From Streptomyces sp. NBC_00461 (GTDB taxonomy: Bacteria; Actinomycetota; Actinomycetes; Streptomycetales; Streptomycetaceae), in NCBI RefSeq assembly GCF_036013935.1, contig NZ_CP107902.1, forward strand, positions 6,853,001-6,917,000: a stretch of 64,000 bases of DNA, given 5' to 3'. Of this stretch, positions 29,283 to 38,550 are shown in pieces (position 1 is the first letter of the stretch; each line of letters starts with the position of its first letter). The notes under the pieces are model-generated. The model was given only the letters and a program-made list of their open reading frames with translations, did not search any database and was not told the DNA's origin. The position numbers and the translations under genes were made by a program.

Positions 29283-29495
29283 ATGTTCAACGCCTTCGAG
29301 GAACTGTTCGCCCCGGGCCGCAAGCACACCCAGGACGAACAGAAGCGGCTGGAGCTGACCCGGGAGGACGTGGGGGACGCGGACCCCGGGCGAGGCCCGA
29401 TAGATCTCTCGTCCGGAAAGGTCGTCGTACGACGGCCGAACGCTGACACGTCACAGACGCCGGAGGAGTCGGCGGAGTCGAAGCCCGCCGAGTAG
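29283..29495 (+). CDS. DUF6191-like small protein
   Basis: ATG 29283 follows GAGAGGGGAC. The 70-residue acidic protein reads MFNAFEELFAPGRKHTQDEQ, then KRLELTREDVGDADPGRGPI and DLSSGKVVVRR, with a Ser/Glu/Pro tail. The central GDADPGRGPIDL block matches a small family I recall as DUF6191. It lies 14 bases after the LAL regulator and is probably co-transcribed. No function known. Confidence 0.78.
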   Translation: MFNAFEELFAPGRKHTQDEQKRLELTREDVGDADPGRGPIDLSSGKVVVRRPNADTSQTPEESAESKPAE

Positions 29496-29523
29496 CAGCG
29501 GCCCGCCAACGAGCGGCAGCCGC

Positions 29524-30696
29524 CTACTTCACCTGCAGTTCCAGGATCCGGTCGTCCCCGCTCTTCGGGTTCCCCCGGCCGTCCGTGTTGCTGGTCGTCA
29601 GCCACAGCTTGTCGCCGCCCGCCGACACCACCGTGCGCAGTCGGCCGTACGCGCCGGAGAGGAAGGCCTGCGGGTCGGCCGAGGCTTTGGTGCCCTTCAG
29701 GGGTATCCGCCACAGGCGCTGGCCCTTCAGTCCCGCCATCCAGAGGGAACCTTCGGCGTAGGCGATGCCGCTGGGGGAGGCATCGTCCGTGTGCCACTGG
29801 CCTATCGGGTTGTGGAACTTGGAGTCGGACGACCTGCCCTCGGCGTCCGGCCAGCCGTAGTCGTCACCCGGCTTGATCGCGTTCAGCTCGTCCCAGGTGT
29901 CCTGGCCGAACTCCGAGGCGAACAGGCGCTGTTTGGAATCCCAGGCGAGGCCCTGCACATTGCGGTGGCCGTACGTGTAGACGGGGGAGTCCGGGAACGG
30001 ATTGCCGGGAGCCGGTTCGCCCTCCGGGGTCAGCCGAAGGATCTTGCCGCCCAGGGACTTCTTGTCCTGGGCCAGGCCACGGTCACCGCTCTCGCCCGTG
30101 CCCGCGTACAGCATCTTGTCCGGGCCGAAGGCGATGCGGCCGCCGTTGTGGATGTAGCCCTTGGGTATGCCCTTGAAGATCGTGTCGGGCGCGCCCAGCT
30201 GTTCGCCGGAGGGCTTCTTCGCGTCATACAGCATGCGGACGATGCGGTTGTCCGAGGCCGAGGTGAAGTACGCGTAGACCATGTGGTCCGAGGCGTAGTC
30301 CGGGGAGAGGGCGATGCCGAGCAGGCCGCCCTCGCCGGCCGGGGAGACGCCGGACACGGTGCCGAGCTCGGTCTTCTTGCCCGTCTTCTCGTCGACCTTC
30401 GTGATCGTCCCCTTGTCGCGGGATGCGACCAGCAGGCCTCCGTCGGGCAGCGGGGCGAGGCCCCAGGGCGTGTTCAGGCCCGTGGCGACCGTCCGCAGCA
30501 CCTTGACCGAGCCCTTGGCGGGCGGGGCCTGCTCGGCTGACTGTTCCGAGGGGGACGAGTTCGCCGTCGTACTCCCCGGCGTCTTGCCGTCACCGGCCCC
30601 GGCGGACCCTCCACCCCCACCTCCGCCGGAGGAGCAGCCGGCCGTCAGCAGGAGTGCGGTCGCGGCCAGCACGGCCGGCACAGCTCGTCGTAGCAC
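29524..30696 (-). CDS. secreted PQQ-dependent sugar dehydrogenase (GSDH-like lipoprotein)
   Basis: A 390-residue lipoprotein. GTG 30696 is preceded by GAAGGGAC. The signal is VLRRAVPAVLAATALLLTAGC with Cys21 as lipid site. After a Gly/Ser spacer comes a six-bladed beta-propeller of the glucose/sorbosone dehydrogenase family: GLAPLPDGGLLVASRDKG, GEGGLLGIALSPDY, YIHNGGRIAFGPDKMLYAGTG, YGHRNVQGLAW, and GDDYGWPDAEG. The conserved His and Arg of GHRNVQG and Asn of HNGGRI fit PQQ and calcium binding. It would oxidise sugars outside the membrane. PQQ biosynthesis genes are not in the window. Confidence 0.88.
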   Translation of the reverse strand: MLRRAVPAVLAATALLLTAGCSSGGGGGGGSAGAGDGKTPGSTTANSSPSEQSAEQAPPAKGSVKVLRTVATGLNTPWGLAPLPDGGLLVASRDKGTITKVDEKTGKKTELGTVSGVSPAGEGGLLGIALSPDYASDHMVYAYFTSASDNRIVRMLYDAKKPSGEQLGAPDTIFKGIPKGYIHNGGRIAFGPDKMLYAGTGESGDRGLAQDKKSLGGKILRLTPEGEPAPGNPFPDSPVYTYGHRNVQGLAWDSKQRLFASEFGQDTWDELNAIKPGDDYGWPDAEGRSSDSKFHNPIGQWHTDDASPSGIAYAEGSLWMAGLKGQRLWRIPLKGTKASADPQAFLSGAYGRLRTVVSAGGDKLWLTTSNTDGRGNPKSGDDRILELQVK

Positions 30697-30942
30697 GATC
30701 TTGGTCCCTTCGGGCGGCGGTCCAGCGGCAGGTTCTACTTGTCTTACACCGCTCGCGCCCCGCAGGTTCCCGATCAACCGATCCGGATTCTCCGGCGCCG
30801 CAGCCACCCCGTCCGTTTCCGGTCTCGCGACCGCTGTCCTCACCTCCCAGGATCCCCGCGGGCCGGGCCCAGCGCAGGTCAGGATCCCGGCTCGGTCGGG
30901 ATCTCCGCGCTCCCGGCTGCTCCGGGGATGTGGCTGCGGCTG

Positions 30943-31941
30943 TCAGTCCCAGGATCCTCGTGCGGCCGGCAGCTCCGCGATCTCGGTGAGGTCCCGGGGT
31001 GTCAGGCTCAGCGCCGTGGATGCCGCGTTCTCGGTCGCCCAGCGTTCCTGTTTGGTGCCCGGGACCGGGATCACGTGCCGCCCCTGCGTGAGTACCCAGG
31101 CCAGGGCCACCTGGGCGGGCGTGACCTCGTCGCCGTGGCGGGCCGCGACGCGGCGCAGGCCCGCCACGATCGGCTGGTTCGCGGCCATCATCTCCGCGGT
31201 GAAACGGGGGTGGCGGGCGCGGACGTCGTCCGGTTCGAATCCCTCACCGGGTGTGAGCGTGCCGGTCAGGAAGCCGTTGCCGAGCGGCATCGCGGCCAGG
31301 AAGCCGACGCCGCGCGCCTCGCACCACGGCAGCAGCGACTCCAGCGCCTCCGGCGACCACACCGACAACTCGGCCTCCACCGCGCTCACCGGGAACACCT
31401 GCTGCACCCGCTGCAGCTGCCTGATCGTCGCGTCGTGCAGCCGGCCGCCGGACCTGCGGCCGCCCCGCGCACCGACCGCGCACAGCCCCAACGCCCTTAC
31501 CTTGCCCGCCCGGACGAGCTCCGCCATCGCACCCCACGTCTCCTCGACGGGCACCTCGGGGTCCTCCCGATGCAGCTGGTAGAGGTCGATGACGTCCGTC
31601 TGCAGGCGCCGCAGCGACGCGTCGCAGGCGCGCTTCACATATCCGGGGCGGCCATTGGCCACGATGTGCTGCTCACCCACCAGCAGCCCCACCTTCGTCG
31701 ACACGAAGGCGTCCTCGCGCCGCTCCTTCAACACACGCCCCACCAGCAGCTCATTGGTGAAGGGGCCGTACATGTCGGCCGTGTCCAGGAGCGTCGAGCC
31801 CGCGTCCAGCGCGCGCTGCACGGCCCGGACCGACTCGTCGCCCCGCTGCCGCGACCCGCTGTACGCCCAGCTCATCGGCATGCACCCAAGGCCGACGGCC
31901 CCCACCTCGAGTGCCCCCGCGCCGATCGTCCTGCGCTCCAC
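30943..31941 (-). CDS. aldo-keto reductase
   Basis: A 332-residue (beta/alpha)8 oxidoreductase using NADPH. The tetrad is complete: Asp53, Tyr58, Lys83 and His124 (LLDTADMYG, VSTKVG, LYQLHRED). The C-terminal cofactor segment is HVIPVPGTKQERWATENA. GTG 31941 was chosen with GAGAGGGGGG ten bases upstream. The frame stays open far upstream, but those residues are non-coding in character. It is divergent from the hydroxyacid dehydrogenase at 32014. Substrate unknown. Confidence 0.93.
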   Translation of the reverse strand: MERRTIGAGALEVGAVGLGCMPMSWAYSGSRQRGDESVRAVQRALDAGSTLLDTADMYGPFTNELLVGRVLKERREDAFVSTKVGLLVGEQHIVANGRPGYVKRACDASLRRLQTDVIDLYQLHREDPEVPVEETWGAMAELVRAGKVRALGLCAVGARGGRRSGGRLHDATIRQLQRVQQVFPVSAVEAELSVWSPEALESLLPWCEARGVGFLAAMPLGNGFLTGTLTPGEGFEPDDVRARHPRFTAEMMAANQPIVAGLRRVAARHGDEVTPAQVALAWVLTQGRHVIPVPGTKQERWATENAASTALSLTPRDLTEIAELPAARGSWD

Positions 31942-32001
31942 CTGCTCGTGCCCCCCTCTCCAGGCCCCCCAACCTAACCTCTCACTCCCACGGGCCTGAC
32001 A

Positions 32002-32007
32002 TAGCCT
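32002..32007 (+). promoter_or_regulatory. candidate -10 box of a leaderless hydroxyacid dehydrogenase gene
   Basis: TAGCCT ends six bases before ATG 32014 and no ribosome site is present, as expected for a leaderless message. Confidence 0.4.
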
Positions 32008-32013
32008 CCTGAC

Positions 32014-32964
32014 ATGACTCCTGACGTGTGGCTTCCCCTCCCGCCGGACACCATCGAGGGGCTTCCCGAGGGCCCCAACTACCACTTCTGGAACGGCGCC
32101 GACGAGTTCCCCGCCGACCCGGCCGACTGCGCCTACTACGTCGTTCCCTACATGAAGCCCAGTGAGGTGGCCGTACGCCCCCTCCCCGAGTTGAGCGGTG
32201 TGCAGGTCGTGCAGACGCTGTCGGCCGGCATCGACAACCTCGTACCGGGCCTGAAGCACCTGCGTCCCGGCGTGCAGGTGTGCAACGCGCGCGGGGTGCA
32301 CGAGGCGAGCACCGCCGAGCTGGCGCTCACCCTGATCCTCTCCTCGCTGCGCGGCGTCCCCGACTTCGTGCGCGCCCAGGACAGGGGGGAGTGGCTCGGC
32401 GGGTTCCGGCCCGCGCTGGCCGACCGGAACGTCCTCATCGTGGGATACGGATCGATCGGATCCGCGATCGAGGACCGGCTCACTCCGTTCGAGGTCGCGC
32501 GGGTGGCGCGCGTCGCGCGCTCTGAGCGCACCACGGCGCGCGGCCCGGTGCATCCGCTCACCGACCTGCCCGCCCTGCTCCCCGAGGCGGACGTCGTCGT
32601 CCTCGTCACGCCCCTCAACGAGTCCACGCGCGGCCTGGCCGGCGCCGAATTCCTCGCGCGCATGAAGGACGGCGCGCTCCTCGTGAACGTCTCCCGCGGC
32701 CCCGTGGTCGACACCAAGGCCCTGCTCGCGGAAGTGGAGACCGGCCGTATCACGGCCGCCCTCGACGTCACCGACCCCGAACCGCTGCCGCCTGAACACC
32801 CCCTGTGGCGCGCGCCCGGCGTTCTCATCAGCCCCCACGTCGGTGGGCCCACGTCCGCGTTCCTGCCCCGCGCCAAGCGGCTGCTCGTGGACCAGTTGAC
32901 CCGATTCGTGAACCGGGAGCCGCTGCGCAACGTGATCCTTACGACAGGCGCAACAGGCGCGTGA
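32014..32964 (+). CDS. D-isomer-specific 2-hydroxyacid dehydrogenase
   Basis: A 316-residue NAD(P)-dependent enzyme. The Rossmann motif is GYGSIG at 144-149. The catalytic residues are Arg228 (VNVSRGP), Glu256 (DVTDPEPLP) and His275 (ISPHVGG). AGIDNLVPGL and NARGVHEASTAELAL are typical of the family. Relatives reduce glyoxylate, hydroxypyruvate or phenylpyruvate. The specific substrate is not clear. The last codons contain one copy of a 16-base direct repeat found again 69 bases downstream. Confidence 0.92.
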   Translation: MTPDVWLPLPPDTIEGLPEGPNYHFWNGADEFPADPADCAYYVVPYMKPSEVAVRPLPELSGVQVVQTLSAGIDNLVPGLKHLRPGVQVCNARGVHEASTAELALTLILSSLRGVPDFVRAQDRGEWLGGFRPALADRNVLIVGYGSIGSAIEDRLTPFEVARVARVARSERTTARGPVHPLTDLPALLPEADVVVLVTPLNESTRGLAGAEFLARMKDGALLVNVSRGPVVDTKALLAEVETGRITAALDVTDPEPLPPEHPLWRAPGVLISPHVGGPTSAFLPRAKRLLVDQLTRFVNREPLRNVILTTGATGA

Positions 32965-33416
32965 CCCCGACGACTTGAGCGCCCCGCACATGGCCCGCGC
33001 GTGACCCGCGCGAAGGGCGCAACAGGCGCGTAATCCGTTTCCGGTACGCTCCGCAACCTTGCGGACGCGGTCCGTGCTCGCATTCCCGCTGGTCGTCACG
33101 GAGCGTAGAGGAACTATGTCCCTGAGTGACGAGACTGGTGTATCGTCCGAGCAGGGGCTGCGCCGCGCATCTACGGCGCCGGGGATGGACATTTCAGACT
33201 GCGAGGGGGGCGACGGACGATGCACGGCCCATGGACGAGCGATCCGACGCGACGGGGCCGCCGAAGGCGACCATGGCGTACAGCCGCGTGCAGACGCGGT
33301 CACCACGGCGATCACGGCTGCCGTCACTGCCATCACCACCGCAGTCTCAGCAGCCTCCGTAGGCATGCGCACCCAGTGCACCGGGACCCGGGAGCGACGC
33401 GGACCTGGAGGGCCCG
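32965..33416. other. 452-base intergenic region before the cdgF-like gene
   Basis: It holds the second copy of the 16-base repeat GGCGCAACAGGCGCGT (33016-33031; first copy 32947-32962). A possible start ATG 33118 with AGAGGA upstream opens a frame that runs into the next gene in the wrong phase. I see no convincing protein, so it is probably a long leader or promoter region. Confidence 0.5.
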
Positions 33417-36400
33417 GTGAGCTCGCCCCCGCCTCCCACGACCACCCTCGACGGAGCGCTGCGGGCACAGCCCTCGTCAGGGGCGCATCGGCCCCGTCCG
33501 CCGGTCGTCGGCGGTCGGCCCTGTCTGGTCCACCAACTCGTCCTGGCTCTGGTCTGCGCGGGATACGCCGTCGGTTCCGCGGTCGACTGGGGTTCGGACC
33601 GTGTCGCGCTGATCATGGGTGACTTCGGGCTCAGCGCCGCCGCGGCCACCGCCGCCGTGTCGCTCTTCCTCTACGCGCGCAGCCGCCGTATCCGCTTCCG
33701 GCCCGCCTGGCTGCTGTTCGCCCTCTCCTCGGCGATGGCCGCCCTCGGTAACGCGGTCTGGGGGTGGTACGAGGTCGTGCTGGGGGAGCCGGTGCCCACC
33801 CCCAGCTATGCCGACCTCTTCTTCCTGTGCTTCGCGCCGCCCGCGATCGTGGGGCTCCTGGTGCTCGCCAAAAGGCCGGTCACCAAGGCCGGCTGGGTCT
33901 GCCTCGCGCTGGACGCCTGGCTGATCGGCGGCTCGCTGCTCACGCTGTCGTGGAGCCTCGCGCTCGCCCAGGCGGCCAAGTTCGACGGGCCGAGCGTCGC
34001 GCACACCGCGCTGTCGCTCGCGTATCCGCTGCTGGACATCGCCCTGGTCAGCATGGTGCTCGCGCTGCACTTCAGGCGCTCGGCGGTGAACCGCACCGCG
34101 GTCAACACCGCCATCGGCGCGCTGGCACTCACCGTGATGTGCGACGCCTTGTTCACCTCACCGCTGCTCCACAACAGCTACCACTCGGGCCAACTGCTCG
34201 ACGCGGGCTGGTTCGCCGGCTCCCTGCTCCTCGCGTACGCGCCCTGGGCCGCGCGCCCGAGCGGACAGGCGGATGCCGACGGCCGCGAGTCCGACGGGTA
34301 TACGCGCGTGGTGCACGAACACCTGCCGGGCCAGCGGGGCGGCGCCCACCAGCACCACCCAGCCCCCCAGGGAGGTGATCACAGTCGGTATCCGGCCGCC
34401 CGGCCCATCGCCGGCTCCCTGGCCGCCCTCACGCCCTACCTCGCCGCCGCCGTCTGCACGCTGGGGATCCTCTACAACGTCCTCAACGGCCGCAGCGTCG
34501 ACCGTGTGGTGCTCCTGACCGGCGGCACGGTCGTGCTCGCCCTCGTGGTGCGCCAGGGCATCATGCTGCTCGACAACATCACCCTCACCCAGGAACTGGC
34601 GCAGAAGGAGAACCACTTCCGCTCCCTCGTGCTGGGCTCCAGCGACGTCATCATGATCGCCGCACCCAACGGCATCCTCCGGTACGTCTCCCCGGCCGCG
34701 GCCGGGGTCTACGGACGCTCCGCGGAGGACCTGGTGGGAACAGAACTGGCCAATCTCATCCACCCGGAGGACCTGGGCTGCGTGGTGCACGAGGCGCGCC
34801 GCTTCCTCGCCGCCAGCCCGCTGGAGGAATCCACTACGCGCATCGAGTGCCGCTTCCGGTCCGGCGACGGCGGCTGGCTGAACGTCGAGTCGACCGTCAA
34901 CCGCCACCACGGCGGCCTCATCTTCAACAGCCGTGACGTGACCGAGAGGGTGCGCCTCCAGGCACAGTTGCAGCACAACGCCGAGCACGACCCGCTCACC
35001 GACCTGCCCAACCGCGCCCTGTTCACCCAGCGCGTCCAGCAGGCCCTGTCGGGGCGCCGCTCCACGGACCGGGGCGCCGCGCTGTGCCAGACGGCGGTCC
35101 TCTTCATCGACCTCGACGGTTTCAAGGCCGTCAACGACACGATCGGGCACCAGGCCGGGGACGAACTGCTCGTCCAGGCCGCCCGCAGACTCCAGGAAGC
35201 GGTCCGGCACGGGGACACCGCCTCCCGGCTCGGCGGCGACGAGTTCGCGGCCCTGATCGTGGGGGACGGCACCCGTGACCGCTCCGCGCGCGAACGTCAC
35301 ATCATGGAGCTCGCCGACCGCCTCAGGCTCACGCTCTCGCAGCCGTATCTCATCGACGGGAACGATGTCCGGGTGGCCGCGTCCATCGGTGTCGCCTTCG
35401 CCGAACCCGGCCTCGGCGCAGGCGAGTTGCTGCGCAACGCCGACCTCGCCATGTACCGCGCCAAGGCGGGCGGCAAGGGCCGCGTCGAGCTGTACGCCCC
35501 CCAGATGCAGCAGGACGTCGTGCGGAAGGCGGAGCTCGCCACGCGCCTGCGTGCCGCGCTGCACGACGGCGAGTTCTCGCTGCTGCACCAGCCCGTCGTC
35601 TGCCTGGAGGACGGCCGGATCACCTCGGTCGAGGCGCAGGCGCGCTGGCGGTCCTCGCAGGGGGTGCTGTTCACCCCGGCCGAGTTCCTGCGCGTCGCGG
35701 AGGACAGCGACCGGACCGCCGAGCTGGGCCGCTGGATGCTTGAGGAGGCCGTGGAGCAGGCCGCCGAGCGCACCGCTACGGGGCTCGCCGTGCCCGTGGC
35801 CGTCCGGGTCGGCGCCCGCCGGCTGCTGGACCGGTCGATGCCGCTCGGCTCGATCGAGGCCCTGCTGACCCGGCACGGTCTGCCGTCCGGATCGCTGGTG
35901 ATCGAACTGTCCGACACCGACCCCCGGGTCTCCCTGGACGAGCTGGAGCGGAGGCTGGGCGCCCTGCGGCGGCTCGGCGTCCGGATCGCCCTGGACGGTT
36001 TCGGCAGCGGCTTCGCGGCGATCACAGCACTGCGCAGACTCCCCGTCGACGTGCTGAAACTCGACCGCAGCCTGGTCGAGGGCGTCGTCGAGTCCGCGCG
36101 GCTGCACAAGATCACCAGTGGGCTGCTCCGGATCGCCGGCGACCTCGGGCTGCAGTCCGTGGCCGACGGTGTGGACCTGCCCGAGCAGGTGGTCGCGCTG
36201 CGCGCGATGGGCTGCACCCACGGGCAGGGCATGGCGTTCTCCGGTCCGCTGGACGAGTACCGGCTCCGCCGGGCGCTCGCTTCCGGCCATTATCCGGTGC
36301 CGCACGGGCCGATCGAGCCGGCGTTCGCGGGCGGCGGCGCGGGGGTGTACACAGGGAGTGTGCCGGCCGTTCTGGGAGGCGGAAGTGGTCTGCGCTCACA

Positions 36401-36428
36401 TAATGAGACTCCCGTCCCACCTACTTGA
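33417..36428 (+). CDS. cdgF: membrane PAS-GGDEF-EAL protein, cdgF-like, with degenerate EAL domain
   Basis: A 1003-residue protein from GTG 33417 with GGAGGG upstream. Eight to ten membrane segments fill residues about 35-385, interrupted by a His-rich loop. A PAS domain follows (about 400-510: FRSLVLGSSDVIMIAAPNG). GGDEF is intact at 606-610, with the inhibitory RxxD site R597-D600 exactly five residues before it. The EAL domain has lost most catalytic groups: EAL reads EAQ (739-741), VNVS reads VRVG, the TE of EITE reads SD, DDFG reads DGFG, and AEGVE reads ADGVD. It should make c-di-GMP and not degrade it. Architecture and place before ilvB match CdgF of S. venezuelae, as recalled. Confidence 0.9.
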   Translation: MSSPPPPTTTLDGALRAQPSSGAHRPRPPVVGGRPCLVHQLVLALVCAGYAVGSAVDWGSDRVALIMGDFGLSAAAATAAVSLFLYARSRRIRFRPAWLLFALSSAMAALGNAVWGWYEVVLGEPVPTPSYADLFFLCFAPPAIVGLLVLAKRPVTKAGWVCLALDAWLIGGSLLTLSWSLALAQAAKFDGPSVAHTALSLAYPLLDIALVSMVLALHFRRSAVNRTAVNTAIGALALTVMCDALFTSPLLHNSYHSGQLLDAGWFAGSLLLAYAPWAARPSGQADADGRESDGYTRVVHEHLPGQRGGAHQHHPAPQGGDHSRYPAARPIAGSLAALTPYLAAAVCTLGILYNVLNGRSVDRVVLLTGGTVVLALVVRQGIMLLDNITLTQELAQKENHFRSLVLGSSDVIMIAAPNGILRYVSPAAAGVYGRSAEDLVGTELANLIHPEDLGCVVHEARRFLAASPLEESTTRIECRFRSGDGGWLNVESTVNRHHGGLIFNSRDVTERVRLQAQLQHNAEHDPLTDLPNRALFTQRVQQALSGRRSTDRGAALCQTAVLFIDLDGFKAVNDTIGHQAGDELLVQAARRLQEAVRHGDTASRLGGDEFAALIVGDGTRDRSARERHIMELADRLRLTLSQPYLIDGNDVRVAASIGVAFAEPGLGAGELLRNADLAMYRAKAGGKGRVELYAPQMQQDVVRKAELATRLRAALHDGEFSLLHQPVVCLEDGRITSVEAQARWRSSQGVLFTPAEFLRVAEDSDRTAELGRWMLEEAVEQAAERTATGLAVPVAVRVGARRLLDRSMPLGSIEALLTRHGLPSGSLVIELSDTDPRVSLDELERRLGALRRLGVRIALDGFGSGFAAITALRRLPVDVLKLDRSLVEGVVESARLHKITSGLLRIAGDLGLQSVADGVDLPEQVVALRAMGCTHGQGMAFSGPLDEYRLRRALASGHYPVPHGPIEPAFAGGGAGVYTGSVPAVLGGGSGLRSHNETPVPPT
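36399..36404 (+). promoter_or_regulatory. candidate -10 box for the ilvB leader transcript
   Basis: CATAAT lies inside the end of the cdgF-like gene, about 58 bases before the leader-peptide ATG. A good -35 is not seen, so the assignment is tentative. Confidence 0.3.
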
Positions 36429-36461
36429 CACATGGTGCGTGCCGGGGGGAGGGTCTGTGCC

Positions 36462-36503
36462 ATGCGCACCCGAATTCTCGTACTTGGAAAGCGCGTCGGC
36501 TGA
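36462..36503 (+). CDS. ilvB leader peptide (attenuation)
   Basis: ATG 36462, preceded by GGGGGGAGGG at good spacing, codes 13 residues: MRTRILVLGKRVG and stop. The run Ile-Leu-Val-Leu plus a later Val senses all three end products of the pathway. Codons include ATT, CTC, GTA and CTT, several of them uncommon here, which would make ribosomes sensitive to charging of minor tRNAs. A T-tailed hairpin follows 50 bases later, ahead of ilvB. This is the classic arrangement of branched-chain attenuation, and ilvB leaders have been predicted in Actinobacteria. Confidence 0.85.
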   Translation: MRTRILVLGKRVG

Positions 36504-36556
36504 GCTGGTGATGTCCGGACGGAACCGGAACTCCCAGCGACCACACCCGGCGCGCT

Positions 36557-36590
36557 CCCCTCGCTTGCCTTATGGCACGAGGGGTTTTTT
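36557..36590 (+). terminator. ilvB attenuator terminator
   Basis: CCCCTCG (36557-36563) pairs with CGAGGGG (36578-36584), with inner TGCC (36566-36569) and GGCA (36574-36577). Six T residues follow directly (36585-36590). A T-tailed terminator is rare in this GC-rich DNA and lies between leader peptide and ilvB, 80 bases before the ilvB start. Confidence 0.85.
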
Positions 36591-36670
36591 GTTGCACAGG
36601 CACCAGTCGTGCAGCGCTTGAACACCGCAGAAACCTCGCAAAAACCCTCAGCATCGAGAAGAGACTGACG

Positions 36671-38530
36671 ATGACCGAGCAGGCCACCGGGGCCCATCCG
36701 CAGCCGCGGCCCCGATCCGGAGGACAGCAGTCCGCACCCGAGCACGTCACGGGTGCGAAGTCCCTCATCCGCTCTCTCGAGGAGGTCGGGGCCGACACCG
36801 TATTCGGCATTCCCGGCGGTGCGATCCTTCCCGCGTACGACCCGATGATGGACTCCACCCGGGTGCGCCACGTCCTGGTCCGCCACGAGCAGGGTGCCGG
36901 CCACGCGGCCACGGGCTACGCGCAGGCCACCGGCAAGGTCGGCGTCTGCATGGCGACCTCCGGCCCCGGTGCCACCAACCTGGTGACGCCGATCGCGGAC
37001 GCGCACATGGACTCGGTGCCGCTCGTGGCGATCACCGGCCAGGTCGCCTCCAAGGCGATCGGCACGGACGCCTTCCAGGAGGCGGACATCGTCGGCATCA
37101 CCATGCCGATCACCAAGCACAACTTCCTGGTCACCAAGGCCGAGGACATCCCGCGGGTGATCGCGCAGGCCTTCCACATCGCCTCCACCGGCCGCCCGGG
37201 CCCCGTCCTGGTCGACATCGCGAAGGACGCGCTGCAGGCGCAGACGACCTTCTCCTGGCCGCCGGTCATGGACCTGCCCGGCTACCGCCCGGTGACCAAG
37301 CCGCACGCCAAGCAGATCCGCGAGGCCGCCAAGCTGATCACCGCAGCCAAGCGGCCCGTCCTCTACGTCGGCGGCGGTGTCATCAAGGCACACGCCACCG
37401 CCGAGCTCAGGGTCCTCGCCGAGCTCACCGGAGCGCCCGTCACCACCACCCTGATGGCGCTCGGCGCATTCCCCGACAGCCACCCGCTGCACGTGGGAAT
37501 GCCGGGCATGCACGGTGCGGTCGCCGCCGTCACCGCGCTGCAGAAGGCCGACCTGATCGTCGCCCTCGGAGCCCGCTTCGACGACCGCGTCACCGGCAAG
37601 CTGGACAGCTTCGCCCCGTACGCCAAGATCGTCCACGCCGACATCGACCCGGCCGAGATCGGCAAGAACCGCGCCGCGGACGTGCCGATCGTCGGGGACG
37701 CCCGCGAGGTGCTGGCCGACCTGATCCAGGCCGTCCAGAAGGAGCACAGCGAGGGCAACCAGGGCGAGGCCGCCAGGTCCAGGTATGCGGACTGGTGGAA
37801 GGACCTGTCCCGCTGGCGCGACACCTACCCGCTCGGCTACGACCAGCCCGAGGACGGCTCCCTGTCCCCGCAGCACGTCATCGAGCGCATCGGCCAACTC
37901 GCCCCGGAGGGCACGATCTTCGCGGCGGGCGTCGGCCAGCACCAGATGTGGGCCGCGCACTTCGTCCAGTACGAGAAGCCCGCGACCTGGCTGAACTCCG
38001 GCGGCGCCGGAACGATGGGCTACGCGGTCCCGGCCGCGATGGGCGCCAAGGCCGGCGCGCCGGACCAGACGGTCTGGGCGATCGACGGCGACGGCTGCTT
38101 CCAGATGACCAACCAGGAACTCACCACCTGCGCCCTGAACAACATCCCGATCAAGGTCGCCATCATCAACAACGGCGCCCTCGGGATGGTCCGCCAGTGG
38201 CAGACCCTCTTCTACAACCAGCGGTACTCCAACACCGTGCTCCACAGCGGCCCGAACGACGTCAACCCCGACGCCCGCGGCACCCGCGTCCCCGACTTCG
38301 TGAAGCTGTCGGAGGCCATGGGCTGCTACGCGATCCGCTGCGAGTCCCCGGAGGACCTCGACAAGGTCATCGAAGAGGCGAACTCCATCAACGACCGCCC
38401 GGTCGTCGTCGACTTCGTCGTCCACGAGGACGCCATGGTGTGGCCGATGGTCGCCGCAGGCACCTCGAACGACGAGGTCATGTTCGCCCGGGACGTCCGC
38501 CCCGACTTCGGCGACAACGAAGACGACTGA
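36671..38530 (+). CDS. ilvB: acetolactate synthase, large subunit
   Basis: IlvB condenses pyruvate with pyruvate or 2-oxobutyrate, the first committed step to valine, leucine and isoleucine, with ThDP, FAD and magnesium. The 619-residue protein has catalytic Glu73 in [11 protein letters not shown]. The ThDP motif begins [14 protein letters not shown] and ends IINN, and [11 protein letters not shown] marks the FAD domain. ATG 36671 was chosen because the frame upstream passes through the attenuator. It heads ilvB-ilvN-ilvC and is controlled by the upstream leader. Confidence 0.98.
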   Translation: MTEQATGAHPQPRPRSGGQQSAPEHVTGAKSLIRSLEEVGADTVFGIPGGAILPAYDPMMDSTRVRHVLVRHEQGAGHAATGYAQATGKVGVCMATSGPGATNLVTPIADAHMDSVPLVAITGQVASKAIGTDAFQEADIVGITMPITKHNFLVTKAEDIPRVIAQAFHIASTGRPGPVLVDIAKDALQAQTTFSWPPVMDLPGYRPVTKPHAKQIREAAKLITAAKRPVLYVGGGVIKAHATAELRVLAELTGAPVTTTLMALGAFPDSHPLHVGMPGMHGAVAAVTALQKADLIVALGARFDDRVTGKLDSFAPYAKIVHADIDPAEIGKNRAADVPIVGDAREVLADLIQAVQKEHSEGNQGEAARSRYADWWKDLSRWRDTYPLGYDQPEDGSLSPQHVIERIGQLAPEGTIFAAGVGQHQMWAAHFVQYEKPATWLNSGGAGTMGYAVPAAMGAKAGAPDQTVWAIDGDGCFQMTNQELTTCALNNIPIKVAIINNGALGMVRQWQTLFYNQRYSNTVLHSGPNDVNPDARGTRVPDFVKLSEAMGCYAIRCESPEDLDKVIEEANSINDRPVVVDFVVHEDAMVWPMVAAGTSNDEVMFARDVRPDFGDNEDD

Positions 38531-38550
38531 GCGAGAGAGACGAAAGAGAA

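Noticed and set aside
32965..33416. BldD binding site upstream of the cdgF-like gene
   Set aside because: I looked for a TNAC-N5-GTNA-type palindrome and found none convincing here or before the rmdB-like gene.
33118..33622. Possible gene MSLSDETGVSSEQGL with AGAGGA upstream
   Set aside because: It overlaps the cdgF-like gene by about 200 bases in another frame and soon becomes Arg/Gly-rich. Kept only as a remark.
36429..36670. T-box riboswitch upstream of ilvB
   Set aside because: No T-box consensus is visible, while a leader peptide plus terminator explains the region.
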